Below, piece by piece: positions 1 through 11,527 of a DNA stretch of 64,000 nucleotides. Within the stretch, counting starts at the first letter, position 1. Every line of letters begins with the position of its first letter. Location: contig CAJNDS010002359.1 of the NCBI GenBank assembly GCA_905221605.1, positions 119,501-183,500 on the forward strand, in the 5' to 3' direction. The notes beneath the pieces were generated by a model. The model was not told the DNA's origin, did no database searches, and was given only the letters and a program-made list of their open reading frames with translations. This DNA comes from Symbiodinium natans (Eukaryota > Sar > Dinophyceae > Suessiales > Symbiodiniaceae). A program made the position numbers and the translations under genes.

Positions 1-78
1 TGAGGATCAAGTGTCAATTGTGCCGTTCAACTGCAGATGCACTTTGATGAACCATGCCTTTCTAGAATGCCTTCTAGC

Positions 79-800
79 TCAGTCGGCAACCAACGGATCG
101 CCCACAAATAGCAGGGCTTCACCGACTTGTAGCATGTCCTTGAACAGACGAAGAGACATGAAAACTTCATGTGAACTCCAGTTGCCCGTTGGAAACTGGC
201 CAGCAACCTCGATGTTGAACCACTCGCCGGTTTGCAGATCCTTCACCTGCGGTTCAGTCCACTGCCCATCCCCATGGCCAACGTACACAGGCAGCGCGAA
301 CCTCCAATCCAGGTGCAGAGCTTTTCGGCGCGACCGTGATCAACGATGAATCGGTATGGGCTGGATACCTTCTGAAAAAAATCCACTGTTCGGAAATGTC
401 TTCGGAACATTCTCTCCAAGAGCCACACATTCCGGGAGCATCAGGACGAAGTAGACGAAGCTTGTCCTGTCTTGGACACGAGAAGCGCCCCTTCAGGGCA
501 CAAAGCCTGCATCTCACGGTTCACGCCAAGAAATCCTGCCGCACGACGATTGATCTAGTGCCTCTGGCGCTGAGTACTGCCTGCAGCGCGGAGACTGCAT
601 GGACACTTGGCACTCTTTTGGGATCTGTGGAGGCGAGTACAACGCCTGTATCTGTGGGCCCATGCAGAAAAGTCCAACGACAGATGAAGCGATGCCAACG
701 CACAAGCTTATAAAGTGCAGAGTGCAGCCCGGGCCTCTGGTGCCCCGGCCAGGGACACTTGGAAGTCGTCCTTGTCCATGCCAGCAACAACGCCCTGCAG
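79..800 (-). CDS. Candidate downstream exons, unidentified protein
   Basis: Short open stretches on the minus strand read like protein but I cannot name them. One at about 720-794 contains MDKDDFQVSLAG and follows a CTGCAG acceptor. One at about 243-400 contains SSPYRFIVDHGRAEKL. One at 79-250 contains EWFNIEVAGQFPTGNW and runs into a stop at 79. They lie on the same strand as, and downstream of, the EGF-repeat gene, so they may be its last exons or a separate gene. The window edge cuts off any check. Coding nature is inferred from composition and splice-like borders only. Confidence 0.35.
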
Positions 801-1548
801 ATTTCAGGGACATCTCCTGAAGCATCTGAAGCCTCAGCCTGCAAGGCTGAGAAACTGCGAGCATCCTGCCTTGCACCCATTCAGAGTCGCCTCGCCGCCT
901 TGCAAGTTTACCAGCCGCACCTGGCAATGCAATATGTCTCGCGCTAGCGCATGTATCCACCTGACATTGCAACATCGTCCACATCAGGGAGTCTGACATG
1001 TCGTACGGCAGCCCTACCGGCCCACCTCTGCTCCCACAGCAATGCTTGGTATCGCCACCTGGAGTTTCTCAAGAACCCTTTCTGGCTCAAACTTGAATCT
1101 CACTAAGACTCACCTGTCCTGGGGCAAGTCTGTAGCACCGCGGCTCTCAAGAGGGCGGTCGTAGTGAATGCACCTCAGCAAGGAAAGAACCAAACCACGC
1201 GAAGCAGCGTAGATCAGAATAGTGGTAGCAAAGAGTATTGAAATGGTAGTTTAGTGCTCAACGACGAATCGCGCACCGTGCAGCCACGTTACCTCATGGT
1301 TGACGAAGTGTCATTTGGCATTCGGTGCAAATCAAGGCCGACGTCGTGACCAATCTGGCACACAACTCCCGTATGGGCCACAGCTCGCGCAACCCTAGTT
1401 CCCAGAACATCTTGGATCTGGGCCACAACAATGTCTCCGGGCCTCTGCAGAAAAGTCAATGGCCACCTTTTCCAACAAAGCAAACGCTTCCATAGCCTGG
1501 CCGTGGCGATGGCGGAAGCTTGAAGAGACTGAGACTAAAGCACCTAGA

Positions 1549-1594
1549 GGACCTCACAGAGGACCTCACAGAGGACCTCACAGAGGACCTAGAG
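1549..1594. repeat. 12-bp tandem repeat (GAGGACCTCACA)
   Basis: About three and a half near-perfect copies of a 12-mer lie head to tail. The surrounding 1.0-2.3 kb shows no convincing exon on either strand. Confidence 0.85.
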
Positions 1595-2357
1595 CATGGA
1601 CTCCGGAAGCTATGGACTTGCCAAACCCGCTAGCTGGCAAAACCTGTTCTTCCTTCCTCTCGTTGTGTTTATTGACATCTACAGGTCAACCCCATCCTTG
1701 TAGACAAACCTGGAAGCATTCTAGTAGAAAAAACTGTGTGCGAGAACATCTGATTTGCTTGCATCATGGCTGGATTTCGCATCGAGGTACTTCATGGCTC
1801 TCTATTTAAACGATCGTATTGAAGTGACAACCAGGTAAGTTGACCTGGCTTTCATTGACCTCGCTTTCGCTTTCGTGCCAGGAGCCACTGGCACTGCCAA
1901 GATGCAGAGCGCATGAAAACGAGCCTAAGCCCACAACAAACCCCGCCTGCGCCAATGTCCATGCTCGGAAGCTTTACCAGGAGTGCCCAACCACGTGACC
2001 CTACGCGCTAGGAGGGAAAGATCCGAAGGCTCACCCTGTAAGTTCGAAGGACACCCCTGGATGTGATGAGCTGACACTTTTTCTCTGAGGTCTCAGTCTT
2101 GCGGAGCTGCAATGGCACCCTTCAGCAAGGATGCCAGCCGATCGACCTCACACACAGGACAGCATCGAGACCGTACAGATATAGATTCATGCCAACGACC
2201 TCCAATGGCCCTTACCCGGCAGAGAGTCATAGTCATCGCTGCTTCCTCGTTGTACTGAGGTATCCGCAGCACGGTCAGTGCTCGCAGTACTGGCAGCCTT
2301 CAACCACGAGTTCAGAGCGGATACCTCCACAAGCGGCATGTTGATCTAGGAAGAAGA

Positions 2358-2546
2358 TCACCCGCTGACACCACACATTGCCAATGAACCATCGGGCAAG
2401 ATGCCTGCGCTGTTGGCTCCTGCAAACATGTCTGGCAGATTCTTTGAGAGCATCCATCTGCCAGCACTGGCTGCACCTGCTGAATCTGCTGTAGACTTGC
2501 TCGAAGGGCCTTGCCGGAAGGTGCCTGGAATGATTGATTGATTCAT
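2358..2546 (-). CDS. Candidate exon, unidentified
   Basis: A minus-strand open frame contains LPDMFAGANSAGILPDG between a possible AG acceptor and a GT donor. It lies about 200 bp downstream of the last recognisable EGF exon and could continue that gene. No domain is recognised. Confidence 0.25.
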   Translation of the reverse strand: MNQSIIPGTFRQGPSSKSTADSAGAASAGRWMLSKNLPDMFAGANSAGILPDGSLAMCGVSG

Positions 2547-2741
2547 TGAGCAAAACAGGCAATTGGGCAGATACAGTCAAGCGACGTGCGCTGCCGCAGA
2601 AATCCACGAGCCGGCAGAAGGTACATGTGCCCCGAGGTCGGCATCCTTTGAGTACAAGACCACAGAGCCCACATATTCCTCATGGCCCACATGTCAGCAA
2701 GTCAGTTACAGTGGCTTCGCCTCGTTGGCGCCAACCGCTGC

Positions 2742-5700
2742 CTCATTGATGCTGCAGCCGGAGCCTTGCCAGCCAGCCTCGCACTCGCAGATGCCTGCCT
2801 GGCAGGGGCTGTTGCTGAGGATGCCTGAAACCACTTGCGACACTCCTTCAACAAAACAATTCCTCCGAACAAAATCTGCAGCCACAGTGAAAGACCACTC
2901 GTTTCAAGCAAGGCCTGGCACGTGCCATGGCCACTACATCCTCCAGGACAAGCCAGAGCAAGTTCTTCATCTTCTTTGGTGACCTGAAACAGAAATCAAC
3001 CCTGCTCTCGTTTACTGCCCTATTCGATCTTGTGACACTGGCACTTCGGCTGCATGTACATCGCTAAAGGGTTTAGGGTTTACGGTTTAGCGTTGAGGGT
3101 TCAGGGTTCAGGCTTTAGGTTTAGGGCTGAGGGTTGAGGGTTGAGGGTTTCAAGTTTCGGGCTTAGGGTTCAGGGTTGAGGGTATAGGTTTAGGTTTAGG
3201 GTTCAGAGTCTAGAGTCTAGGGTTCAGGGTTTAGGGTTTGCACAGATTTGCGCGTACATCCATCACACACACATACACATACACGATAACACATTGATTC
3301 GGGATCGAACATGACTAAATCCATGCCTGCCACGCAAGTTGTGGATCTTGTGGACAGGAGAACGACAACGACGATGAGAAACGTGCAGGCACAATGCATT
3401 CAATGCATCATACATTCACCCCAGCACCCTTCAACATATCAGGACAATCAAAGCCAGGAATCAGCCGCACGCTGTCGCGCAATACATGCACGCAGCACTT
3501 CCGCAAGAATCACATCAGCTCATGTGACAAAACCTGCCATTGTGTGAGGCATGTACATCCCGTGCGTTGCCGACACAGCCCTGATGTCCAACAGTCTGCT
3601 AAATTTCCGTTCTGGGATGTTCGGGGAAGGCTGTCGCCTGCGCTACGCCCCCAACGGTATGGCCTACATCCTTGATCGCAAGTTGACCCGTTACTTCTCG
3701 TCTCCAACGTCCGCTCCCTTGCAGATAGCATCCTAAACAAGAACCCCACCCCAGACGGGAGTTTGGAACTGCGAAGGCCTGCTGCAGCTGCAGCTGTAGT
3801 GGCTTAGGCTTTGCTGCGGATATCAGCTCGCATGCCTAGGCAGCTCCACACATTGGCCACTCGACTTGCATCCTTCACCTAACATCGAGCGCGCCTCTCC
3901 ACGGAAACCTTCCTGGCACTTGCACTGGCCAAGCCTTGAAGACAAAATGTGCTCCGAAAACGCAAGTAATTCTAAATGACATGTCCCGACAAAGTGCATG
4001 TGCGGTACATGTGTAATAAGGCCTCTGAGCCACTGACCGACACACGCCTTTACCGGAGCAGGTCGGGTCCGCGCAGGTCTTCCTTGCTGCCTGTCCACGG
4101 GGATGTATGTGTTTTTAACTCTGATTTGCTATAGAGGTCTACACCGCGGGTTACACCGGCAGACTGCACATTCAGGAAAAGAAGAGCCGCAAAATCGGGA
4201 AGACAAGCGGCACAGCAGCAGCAGCAGCAGGAGGAGGAACAGACAGCCGACTTGAACGGTCAGAGCACATCAGCGCTCTGGCGGCCTGGGTGAGGCTGAG
4301 TCTGGGCAAAGCTTGAAGGTAGTCCTCCGGAAGCTACACACAGAAGTATGAATTGCGCCATAAATAATTGCGTAGCATGCACGTGTAGGTAGTGCAGGCG
4401 CTGTGTGGCCGCCAGGCAGATGCAGCAATGTCCTGACAAGCCGGCCCCGTCCAGCCATCACGGCAAAAGCAGGTACCATCACGACAATCACCGTGGCTGT
4501 CGCAGTTCAATGGACAAGCCTTTCGAGGCACGCTTCTGTCGGCAGCAAGGAAACAAGTCCCACGAAGTCTATCTTTTGAAGCTAAAACACCACCTTCTTC
4601 CTCTGCTTGACCTCGTTCTGCCTTGCTAGTTCCTGCTTCTCAGCAGCCAGACCTGACCATTGCGACAGGGCGAGGGTATTTGCAATCGCTGTGATGCTGT
4701 CCTTGAGTGAGGATCGAAGCCAGCGAGAACGGCTTCTCCAAAAGCTGTGAGCAGTCCTTCTGTGAAAACTCGCTGATGCTGTCTAAGCGGACTGGTATCA
4801 AATTGCTTTTCGAGACTCCTCTCCACCGAAATTCTCCGAGCATGAACATCGACCTGGCAGAGTCGGCCATTAACACGACATTACACTGCATAACACGACC
4901 CTGCACCAATCCTCGTCAAGGCTTCACCTTCTGCTTAGCATGGGGGAGGGGCCTACACGGCATTGTCCATTTCCGCTGCAATCATTGAGGCACCGCTTGT
5001 GCTCACCTGAAAGATGCTCGTGCAACGCAATGGGAGAAGATAGAGAGCAGACATTCTCAACATGCTTCCATAGCCAGGCGGCAAGATTGGCCATAGTACC
5101 CTTGTCTGCAAAGACATTTGCCGGCCAAGCAGATGCCCTGGCTGTTACAGTCCAGGCTGCAACTGCGGGTGCCAGCCTGCGGCCGTCAACATCCCGCAGG
5201 CAACCGGCCACGAAATTGACAGCGGTTCTGAGATCAAGGCCGTCGAGGAAGCCTTCAAATACATGTGCACGGAAACATCAAGAATACATATGTACGGAAA
5301 CATCGAGAATTGCTCAATACTTCCAGTGCCTGCAATCCACTGAACTCATGACCAGGAATCATGTCCTGCCGAGATACTGTATACCGCTGTTCCCCAAAAT
5401 TCCCCCAAGTATTCTGCACCTTGTACACACACCGAACCTGAAGCTGGCTCCTTCTTGTTGCGCGCATTGCCGACAGCACGCTCAAGTCTTTCTGCTGCAT
5501 CACGCTCGTTCTCCATCTTTGCTGCTGCGAAAAGCCTTCAGCCGCGATTCGGGGGACGGATGGGGACGGTATAAGGCAAAGCCGCTGTCTCAAGGCTTCG
5601 TACACTGTTCGAACATGTTCAGACCCGTCGAACTCTCTGGGACCCCGGGCTTGTCTGCAGTTGCCCACGCACTCTCTGCCGCTCGCCGAGACTGCGCAAA

Positions 5701-6027
5701 GCTTCGGACCGATGCATCGGTGATATCGGTGATCTCCTGCGACTGATCCTGCAAGTGCCTTCCCTTCGTGCCGAGAACCAACTGTGCAGAATCCAACGGG
5801 TCTGCTGCTAGAGGGGGCATTGAGGACATAGCCGCCATAGCCACATTCTTTTCAGAAACTTCGGTGTCCAGAGAAAGCTGGAAGCTGCAGTCACGGCCTG
5901 CCCAGCTGCCTTCACAAATACATGTTCCGAGAAGCCCACAGGATCCATGACCAGAGCAACCGTTTTGGCACGCAGCGTTCACTGGTGCAGCTAGCAGCAC
6001 TGCTAGCGCTCCAAGCTGCGACAGCAT
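2742..6027 (-). CDS. Secreted EGF-like repeat protein, multi-exon
   Basis: The protein is probably secreted or surface-exposed, with tandem EGF-like modules; ligand and role are unknown. The first exon starts at ATG 6,027 with a typical signal peptide (MLSQLGALAVLLAAPVNA), followed at once by CQNGCSGHGSC and CICEGSWAGRDC. Further exons carry more modules: about 5,072-5,163 (CSLDCNSQGIC, CLCRQGYYGQSC), 4,959-5,006 (CLNDCSGNGQC), 4,433-4,519 (CPLNCDSHGDC, CFCRDGWTGPAC), 4,038-4,081 (CADPTCSGKGVC) joined in phase to 3,895-3,934 (CKCQEGFRGEA), and 2,742-2,814 (CQAGICECEAGW). The cysteine pattern C-x3-C-x5-C ... C-x-C-x5-G-x2-C is that of tenascin/teneurin-type EGF repeats. Splice borders use GT, GC and GA donors. 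The segment at about 4,630-4,770 (SITAIANTLALSQWSG) may be a linker exon, but two frames compete there. The 3' end is not found. Confidence 0.7.
3064..3245. repeat. Degenerate TTTAGGG telomere-like tract
   Basis: About 180 bp of TTTAGGG-like heptamers, much mutated (GGTTTAGGG, GGTTGAGGG, GGTTCAGGG, GGTTTACGG). It lies in what appears to be an intron of the EGF-repeat gene. TTTAGGG is the telomere unit of plants and of dinoflagellates examined so far. Confidence 0.85.
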
Positions 6028-6499
6028 GACCCGACTTGCAGCTCTCGTTGTTGGTATGCGAACGGTGAGCCTCCGCCTAGGTCCCTCACACGCACCGCAA
6101 GCACGCGATGCCCACTGATCAGTACGCTAACGGTGAGAAATGGCTGGGGGAAGAGCCATAGGGCTGACTGCGGCACACATCCAAGGCAGGGCCCAGTACG
6201 GCCAATAAGGCTGTAAGTACAATAGTTGTTTGCAACATGTCTGGGTAGATCGACATGAGCAATATGACTATCTACGATATTCTGCAGACTTCTCGCAAAC
6301 AGAATCTGAAGACGTTGCAACACGTTGTGGGGCCCTTCTGGGGAGTAAGGGGGAAGACAATCGCCACCTGGCGAAGTTCTGCAGGACAACTGGGCAATCC
6401 TCGGCGAAGCTCGAACACCTTGCGCATGGATTGTCTCGATTAGCATACATGTGCAAACGAACACAGCTGCATCGGCAATCCGTTCCGCAACAACATGCG

Positions 6500-6800
6500 C
6501 TGACCTCGTAAGTACCCGGAAAGGGAGTCAAGTAGCCACCCGGGATTGGGAAGAACTTGAAGCCCTCCTCTGACGAGAACACAGTTGACTGGAATTGAAT
6601 ACGAGTGACTACAACATCTACAACGGTAGAGCATGTTGCACGGCCCAGCAATCCTTGTACCTCGAAGGATTGCTGAAAAACTCGCGGCTGCAGCGGTACA
6701 AGTCATTCAGGCAGGCCTGCTCCTGGGAGATTTCAAGGCCAAGGCTACACCGCAACCGCGAGCCCAACCAGCCCATCCTCGGGGGTGAACTGCACGATGA
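6500..6800 (-). CDS. Candidate exons upstream of the EGF gene
   Basis: Three adjacent minus-strand stretches look coding: about 6,745-6,800 (RYVIVQFTPEDGLVG), 6,650-6,735 (ISQEQACLNDLYRCSREFF) and 6,508-6,600 (FKFFPIPGGYLTPFPGTYEV). They precede the EGF gene's ATG. They may be the 3' part of another gene or unrecognised 5' exons. No family is recognised. Confidence 0.35.
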
Positions 6801-7562
6801 CATACCTCTTTGGCCAAGGCATAATGCATACAGAAAATGGGTACGAAAGCGCGGCACTACAACCCTCCGGTGAAAGCATTCGCCCGGTTCTCAGAAATTC
6901 TTGCCGGCATCGCCCTTTGGCTTTCAACGCCTCCAGTGCCTGGCCCCAACTCTGCAGCATGTGGACACATGTGCTGTGCAAACTAGGTACCTCCAAGCAA
7001 TCTCTGAGATCTCTACGTTTGCGCATGTTTGCGCCTTGCACAGGCATCACACAACATTGAGCCGCGGACCCATTTCGGATTTTCACTGCAGCTGCCGTGC
7101 ATGCGCAGGCATGGCGGAGGAGTGCTTGGCAAGAACCTGGCAAATGATCACCAGGAGCTTGAACAGATGTGCATCAACGCACGGTATGTACGCTGTACTT
7201 ACTCTTCCCTGGCCCCGGCCTGGATCGCTGAGTCGACCATGTGAGTCGACATCTCTTCCTAAGATCAAGAAGCTCAATACAATTGCAGTCAAGATCAGGC
7301 AGGATTCGTCAGAGACACTCTGCGAAGAAGGAAATCAAAAGCGTGACGAGGATGGTGAACGGCCTTCGATAAGCACCCCTTCCAAAGGGCTCGCAAGACA
7401 AGGTTTCCGCCCAAGCTTTCCGAGGCACAGAGAAACGAGCACGCTCAGTGCGTGGCAAAAGAATCAAACCCGGGGCGGTTTCAACCCGACAGTCTTGGTT
7501 CTTGTGGTTTTCACACCAGACCGTTCCCTCACACTGAGGGCGGCTGGATTTCATGAATTCAT

Positions 7563-7800
7563 GGAGTGCCCACCCCAAGAGAAGCCCGGAAAGAGTCCCG
7601 CCGAGCATCCCTGCAGGTGCCAATTGCCAACTTAAAGAAGCTCACAGAGAGTCCCACCGAGTACCTCTGGAGTGCCCACCGAGAGGCTCGCGGAGAGTCC
7701 CGCCGAGTATTCCCGAAGGGCGCTCCAAAGAAGCCCGGCAAGGAGTCTGCCAGTTGTCCCTGGAGTGCCCACCCCACAAAACTCCGGGAGACTGCGACGG
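7563..7800. repeat. Imperfect repeats around GGAGTGCCCACC
   Basis: GGAGTGCCCACC occurs three times at about 100-bp spacing, each followed by related GAGTCCCGCCGAG-type sequence. The block GAGTACCTCTGGAGT followed by CCCAC (7,660-7,682) recurs at 18,897-18,920. From about 7.85 to 9.9 kb I see nothing I can call. Confidence 0.6.
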
Positions 7801-10216
7801 AAGCTTGTGGCTAATCATCCTATTCCCTTGTCCGACACATCGGTTCTAGATAAGCAGAGTGGGGACGATCCAAGTAACATGTTTCTTTTAAGGGATGGAC
7901 GTCTTCAACTTGAGGTGGAGGTATGCTATTTCACCCCAAATTCGAGACATTGAGGTGCTGGACATCTTAAATTAAATTGTGGAGCGCATTTCTTATTTCA
8001 GGCCTCTCAGCTTCCAGCCTGAGACTCCCCCACACTGAGATGTTGCGGGAATGGATGTCGTAATCGGTGTTTCGAAGTGAGGGATGGAACACGGTGGAAT
8101 TGTTTCAAGGGCTGGGAAAAGCAGATTCTTGAGATGCCGAGGCTCATCAGACTCGTTTCTATTCCAGCGAGGTCCCTACAGCGTTTCTCGGAATTCATCC
8201 CGGTCCAGCCTCAACCCCAATGCACTCGGCAAGGGCGAGGTGCAAATCTCGCCAATGTGATGTGTTAACAATCCCTAACCGCAGTACATCCAACAAGAGT
8301 GCCGGATGCATCTTCGTCTGCTTTGAGCCACGCTTCCAGCCGCATCGTCGAGCACAGCCAACTGTGGTTGGAATTGCGTTGCCTTGTGAGACTCTGCACT
8401 TTGTGTCAACAGATGTCAACAGCCTTGCGTGCACGGCAGCCTTACGGCACATTCTGTCACCAGCCCGCAAGATAATATGAAGCATTGCGAAGCTAAGTTA
8501 CTCTAATCATCTCAACCTCATCTCAGGCTCGAGCCGCGAACAGGCGACGGCCTCGCGCCAGAGTTGCCAAGGAGCTACTTGCAACCGTAGTGCTGTCAGT
8601 TCTGTCTCGTATTCTCTGCTGCTCGGGTCTTCCAATCTCTGCTCAGCAGTTCTGCGAATCCCATACTCGAGGCCTTGTCCTCCAGCTGCACTCAGCCGGA
8701 GGCGCTGTTGACATGGTTGCCAGGAGGGAAGATCCCACTACCTCACAAAGCACTGAAACAACGAGCTGGGAAGCTTGACAGTGGCACTGTGCAGCCAAGA
8801 GTGCATCCTTGAACGCCGCCGGCGATAGCTGCAAACGGCTTCGGACAATGCTTGATCAAGTGATCAAGATATGCGGTCTGCCTGTGCACCATTCAGACCG
8901 AAGACCTACCTCGGCAGTTCACCGTAAGTGCCCGTCCCGAAGCTGCACCTTTGGCTCCTCTGACTTGTCTTAGCTTCACCTTCGGCTCGGAAGCAAAGCT
9001 GAAGCATGCCGACTGTGACCAATGAGCAGCTGCGCTCCAAAGCAGAGAGCCTCGACAGTTTTGCCGTGGATTTGCTGCGTCGCCCCTGAGCTCAGAACCT
9101 GAGCAGAGCATCGACCGTGTCCATGCAAGCTCCGGGCAGCTGAGTTTTATACTGTTGAGAACTTTATTCGGAAGATGTGTGCCGAGATACTCTAGACTGG
9201 ATGTACTTCTTTCATACAAATCTCACCGATGGTTTTTCCATAGTAGAGGTGGTACCTTGCTGCGGAGCTTCGGCAAGAGAAAGGAACCTGATGTAGCCAC
9301 ACAAATGGCAAAGCAGTGAAACGCTGGGAGGGAAGGAAAGACAAAGACTAGCTTTACAGGGAGTGAACTGAAACGAACTGAGACAAGAGCATCTGTGCCT
9401 GGGTGTCGACCGAGTCTGCAACGCTCCAAGGAATAGGCATTGGTCGAAGAAAGCATCAAAGCAGAGTGAGCAAGCCAAAATGATCAACCGAGGAAACAGG
9501 CATGAGGCGAAACCGGAGTGGGTGCGGAGCACAGGAGCAGCCTCAAATGCAGCCAAGAAGAAAGCTGAACTGAGCCTGGTGCCCAGGCAGGCAAGAACAG
9601 GGAGACGAAGGGCTCATAGCACACCAAGCAGTTACGTTGTGATAGCGATATCATGCGTGCTCACTATGTTGGCGATTCGGTCGACTCAACGTGGCAGCAC
9701 GTTGCTTTCTGATGAAGCGCCCATCCGTGCTTACACCCGATTAGCCATGTCGGGTCAAGACCCGCGACGGAATGGGACATGCCGCAGATGTTGTTTTCGC
9801 CTAGGGGGCCGTGTCGGAAACTATCAGGCTATCGTGCAGAAGTCAGAGTAGCGTACGACAGTGAGTTCAGGATAGTTTGACGAGCCAGCCTCGGCACTTC
9901 TGCACATCACGCCAGGACACGCCCATTGTTCCAAGCTCGAGTGCGGATGGCCAGCTTTACACTTCTGCTTAATTTTGATTCTGACTTTCTCACTGAAGGC
10001 TCTTGGAGTCGAGGTGCAGCTCTTTCTGGCCGAATGCCTAGATTGTACCTTGCTGCCAACATGTGCCAACTCATCCTCCTGCAGGTTGATGCAACTATCA
10101 AGCTGGGCACCGCACACTGCATGCGTAGATTCGCAACAAGCCACACTAGTACCCCGTACAAGTAGCTAGACTCTGCCTTTTTGCTGTCGGTGCGATATTG
10201 TAGCCGAGGGCACCAC

Positions 10217-10530
10217 CTTCTCTCGTCCACCTGGCTCCTTGAACTCCACAAAGCCGAAGCCCTGCAGGCTACATGCTATTGAGATGTGTTTTTCATCTGC
10301 GGCTCTCATTGTTCCCATCTGAAGCACCTTGGGCTTTCCTGTTTTCTGGTTCATGACCACAGTGGCATCCTACGGGCACCAGGACATCTGGCATCATGGG
10401 TCTTTTGCATAAGAACATTCAGCTGCTTCGGTACAGGGCTCCTGGACGCGGCCAAACTGTTCAAAGTGTTTCCGTAGCTCCTTGTCATCCACCCTGACAT
10501 CGCTATCGGCAGAAAGCCAACATGAGCCGA
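10217..10530 (-). CDS. RNA recognition motif (RRM) protein, three exons
   Basis: RNA-binding protein of the RRM fold; target unknown. Exon 10,442-10,530 gives helix 1 (DDKELRKHFEQFGRVQ). Exon 10,328-10,369 gives the strand and loop DATVVMNQKTGKPK. Exon 10,217-10,261 gives RNP1 (GFGFVEFKEPGGREK, with the two aromatic residues of the RNP1 octamer). Joined, they form a colinear RRM like those of hnRNP-type proteins. The first join uses a GA donor with AGGA present at both borders; the second is GT-AG. RNP2 is not well seen: the region WLSADSD stands where it should be. Exons for the rest of the protein were not found between 8 and 10.2 kb. Confidence 0.75.
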
Positions 10531-11142
10531 CTGTCAAAGAAAAACCAAAAACATTCAAGCTCATTCCAACTATCTCAAGTAATCAGTAGGGAGCGGACGA
10601 AGCCGGCAGACCTCCAATGAAGATTCCGCGACCTTCGTCCTTCTAATCGGCATTGGCATACTAGCCACAATGATGGACAGACATGCATGGACTCTGAAGA
10701 GGAGCATGAGCAATAGGTTGAATTCCTTATCAAAGCGCAACCATATTAAATATGTCTGACAGAATCCCGACAATCTGGTGTCTCCGCCTTGCCATTGTTC
10801 GCCGCACCTGGCAACATGCTCCAGCATCAGGCGCTCAAGTCCTTTGGGCTAGTAACCGGTGAGTCAACACCCGGCCAACGCGACTGAGAACGCAGGGAAA
10901 AAGAAAAATTCGACAAAGCACCGTTAGCCCACATTCATCTGACTCTAAGATCTGCAGGAAACTTTCCTCAGAATTCACATGACATTGCTGGCACATCCAC
11001 CGAGGTTCTACACATCTAGCAAGATCTAGCCATTGCAGCCAGAGGCTAACAGGCCGATTGCAGCCTTCGGCACACGTTGCCAAAGCAAGAGCTTTGGCCT
11101 GGATCTTGCGCAGTCTCAAGGTCGCGGCAGTAAACTGATTGC

Positions 11143-11527
11143 TTGGATGCCGTGAGCTCTCGAGCTGTGGCCACGGCTGCTTCCACTGCCTGTAGAGACG
11201 TGAGACGTACAACACGTGCCAGCTCAACTTAGCCCTTCCATTCCCTTCCTACGGAGCTGCTCTCCCTGAAAAGCTGAACCCTCAGCTGAGGCGGGTGTCT
11301 GGTCTAGTGAAAAAGTGCAAAAATCTTGTGGAGCTGCAAGGCTCATCCTGCATGGATCTGCACGGCGTAAGGCTTCCGCAAGGCTTCCACACTCCAAGGT
11401 TTCCATAGGGCTGCACAAGATATGACATTTCGAGCAGGAAAATGATGGAAATGGCTTCCGTTGGCTTGGCAAGCGTTCTGCTTCGTTTCTCCTTCCTGGG
11501 TCTTCCTGGGCCCTTGGCTGCCTTGGC
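11143..11527 (-). CDS. Candidate AT-hook and helical exons upstream of the RRM
   Basis: Exon about 11,457-11,527 encodes a very basic segment, KAAKGPGRPRKEKRSR, which contains a canonical AT-hook core (GRP flanked by R/K) that binds the minor groove of AT-rich DNA. Exon about 11,143-11,189 encodes AVEAAVATARELTASK, a helix. Both have AG acceptors and GC donors. They lie 0.6-1 kb upstream of the RRM exons on the same strand and could be the same gene; this is inference. Other open stretches at 11,230-11,350 are ambiguous. Confidence 0.45.

Noticed and set aside
4940-5746. 268-codon plus-strand frame
   Set aside because: Antisense to EGF-module exons with conserved cysteines; no motif of its own.
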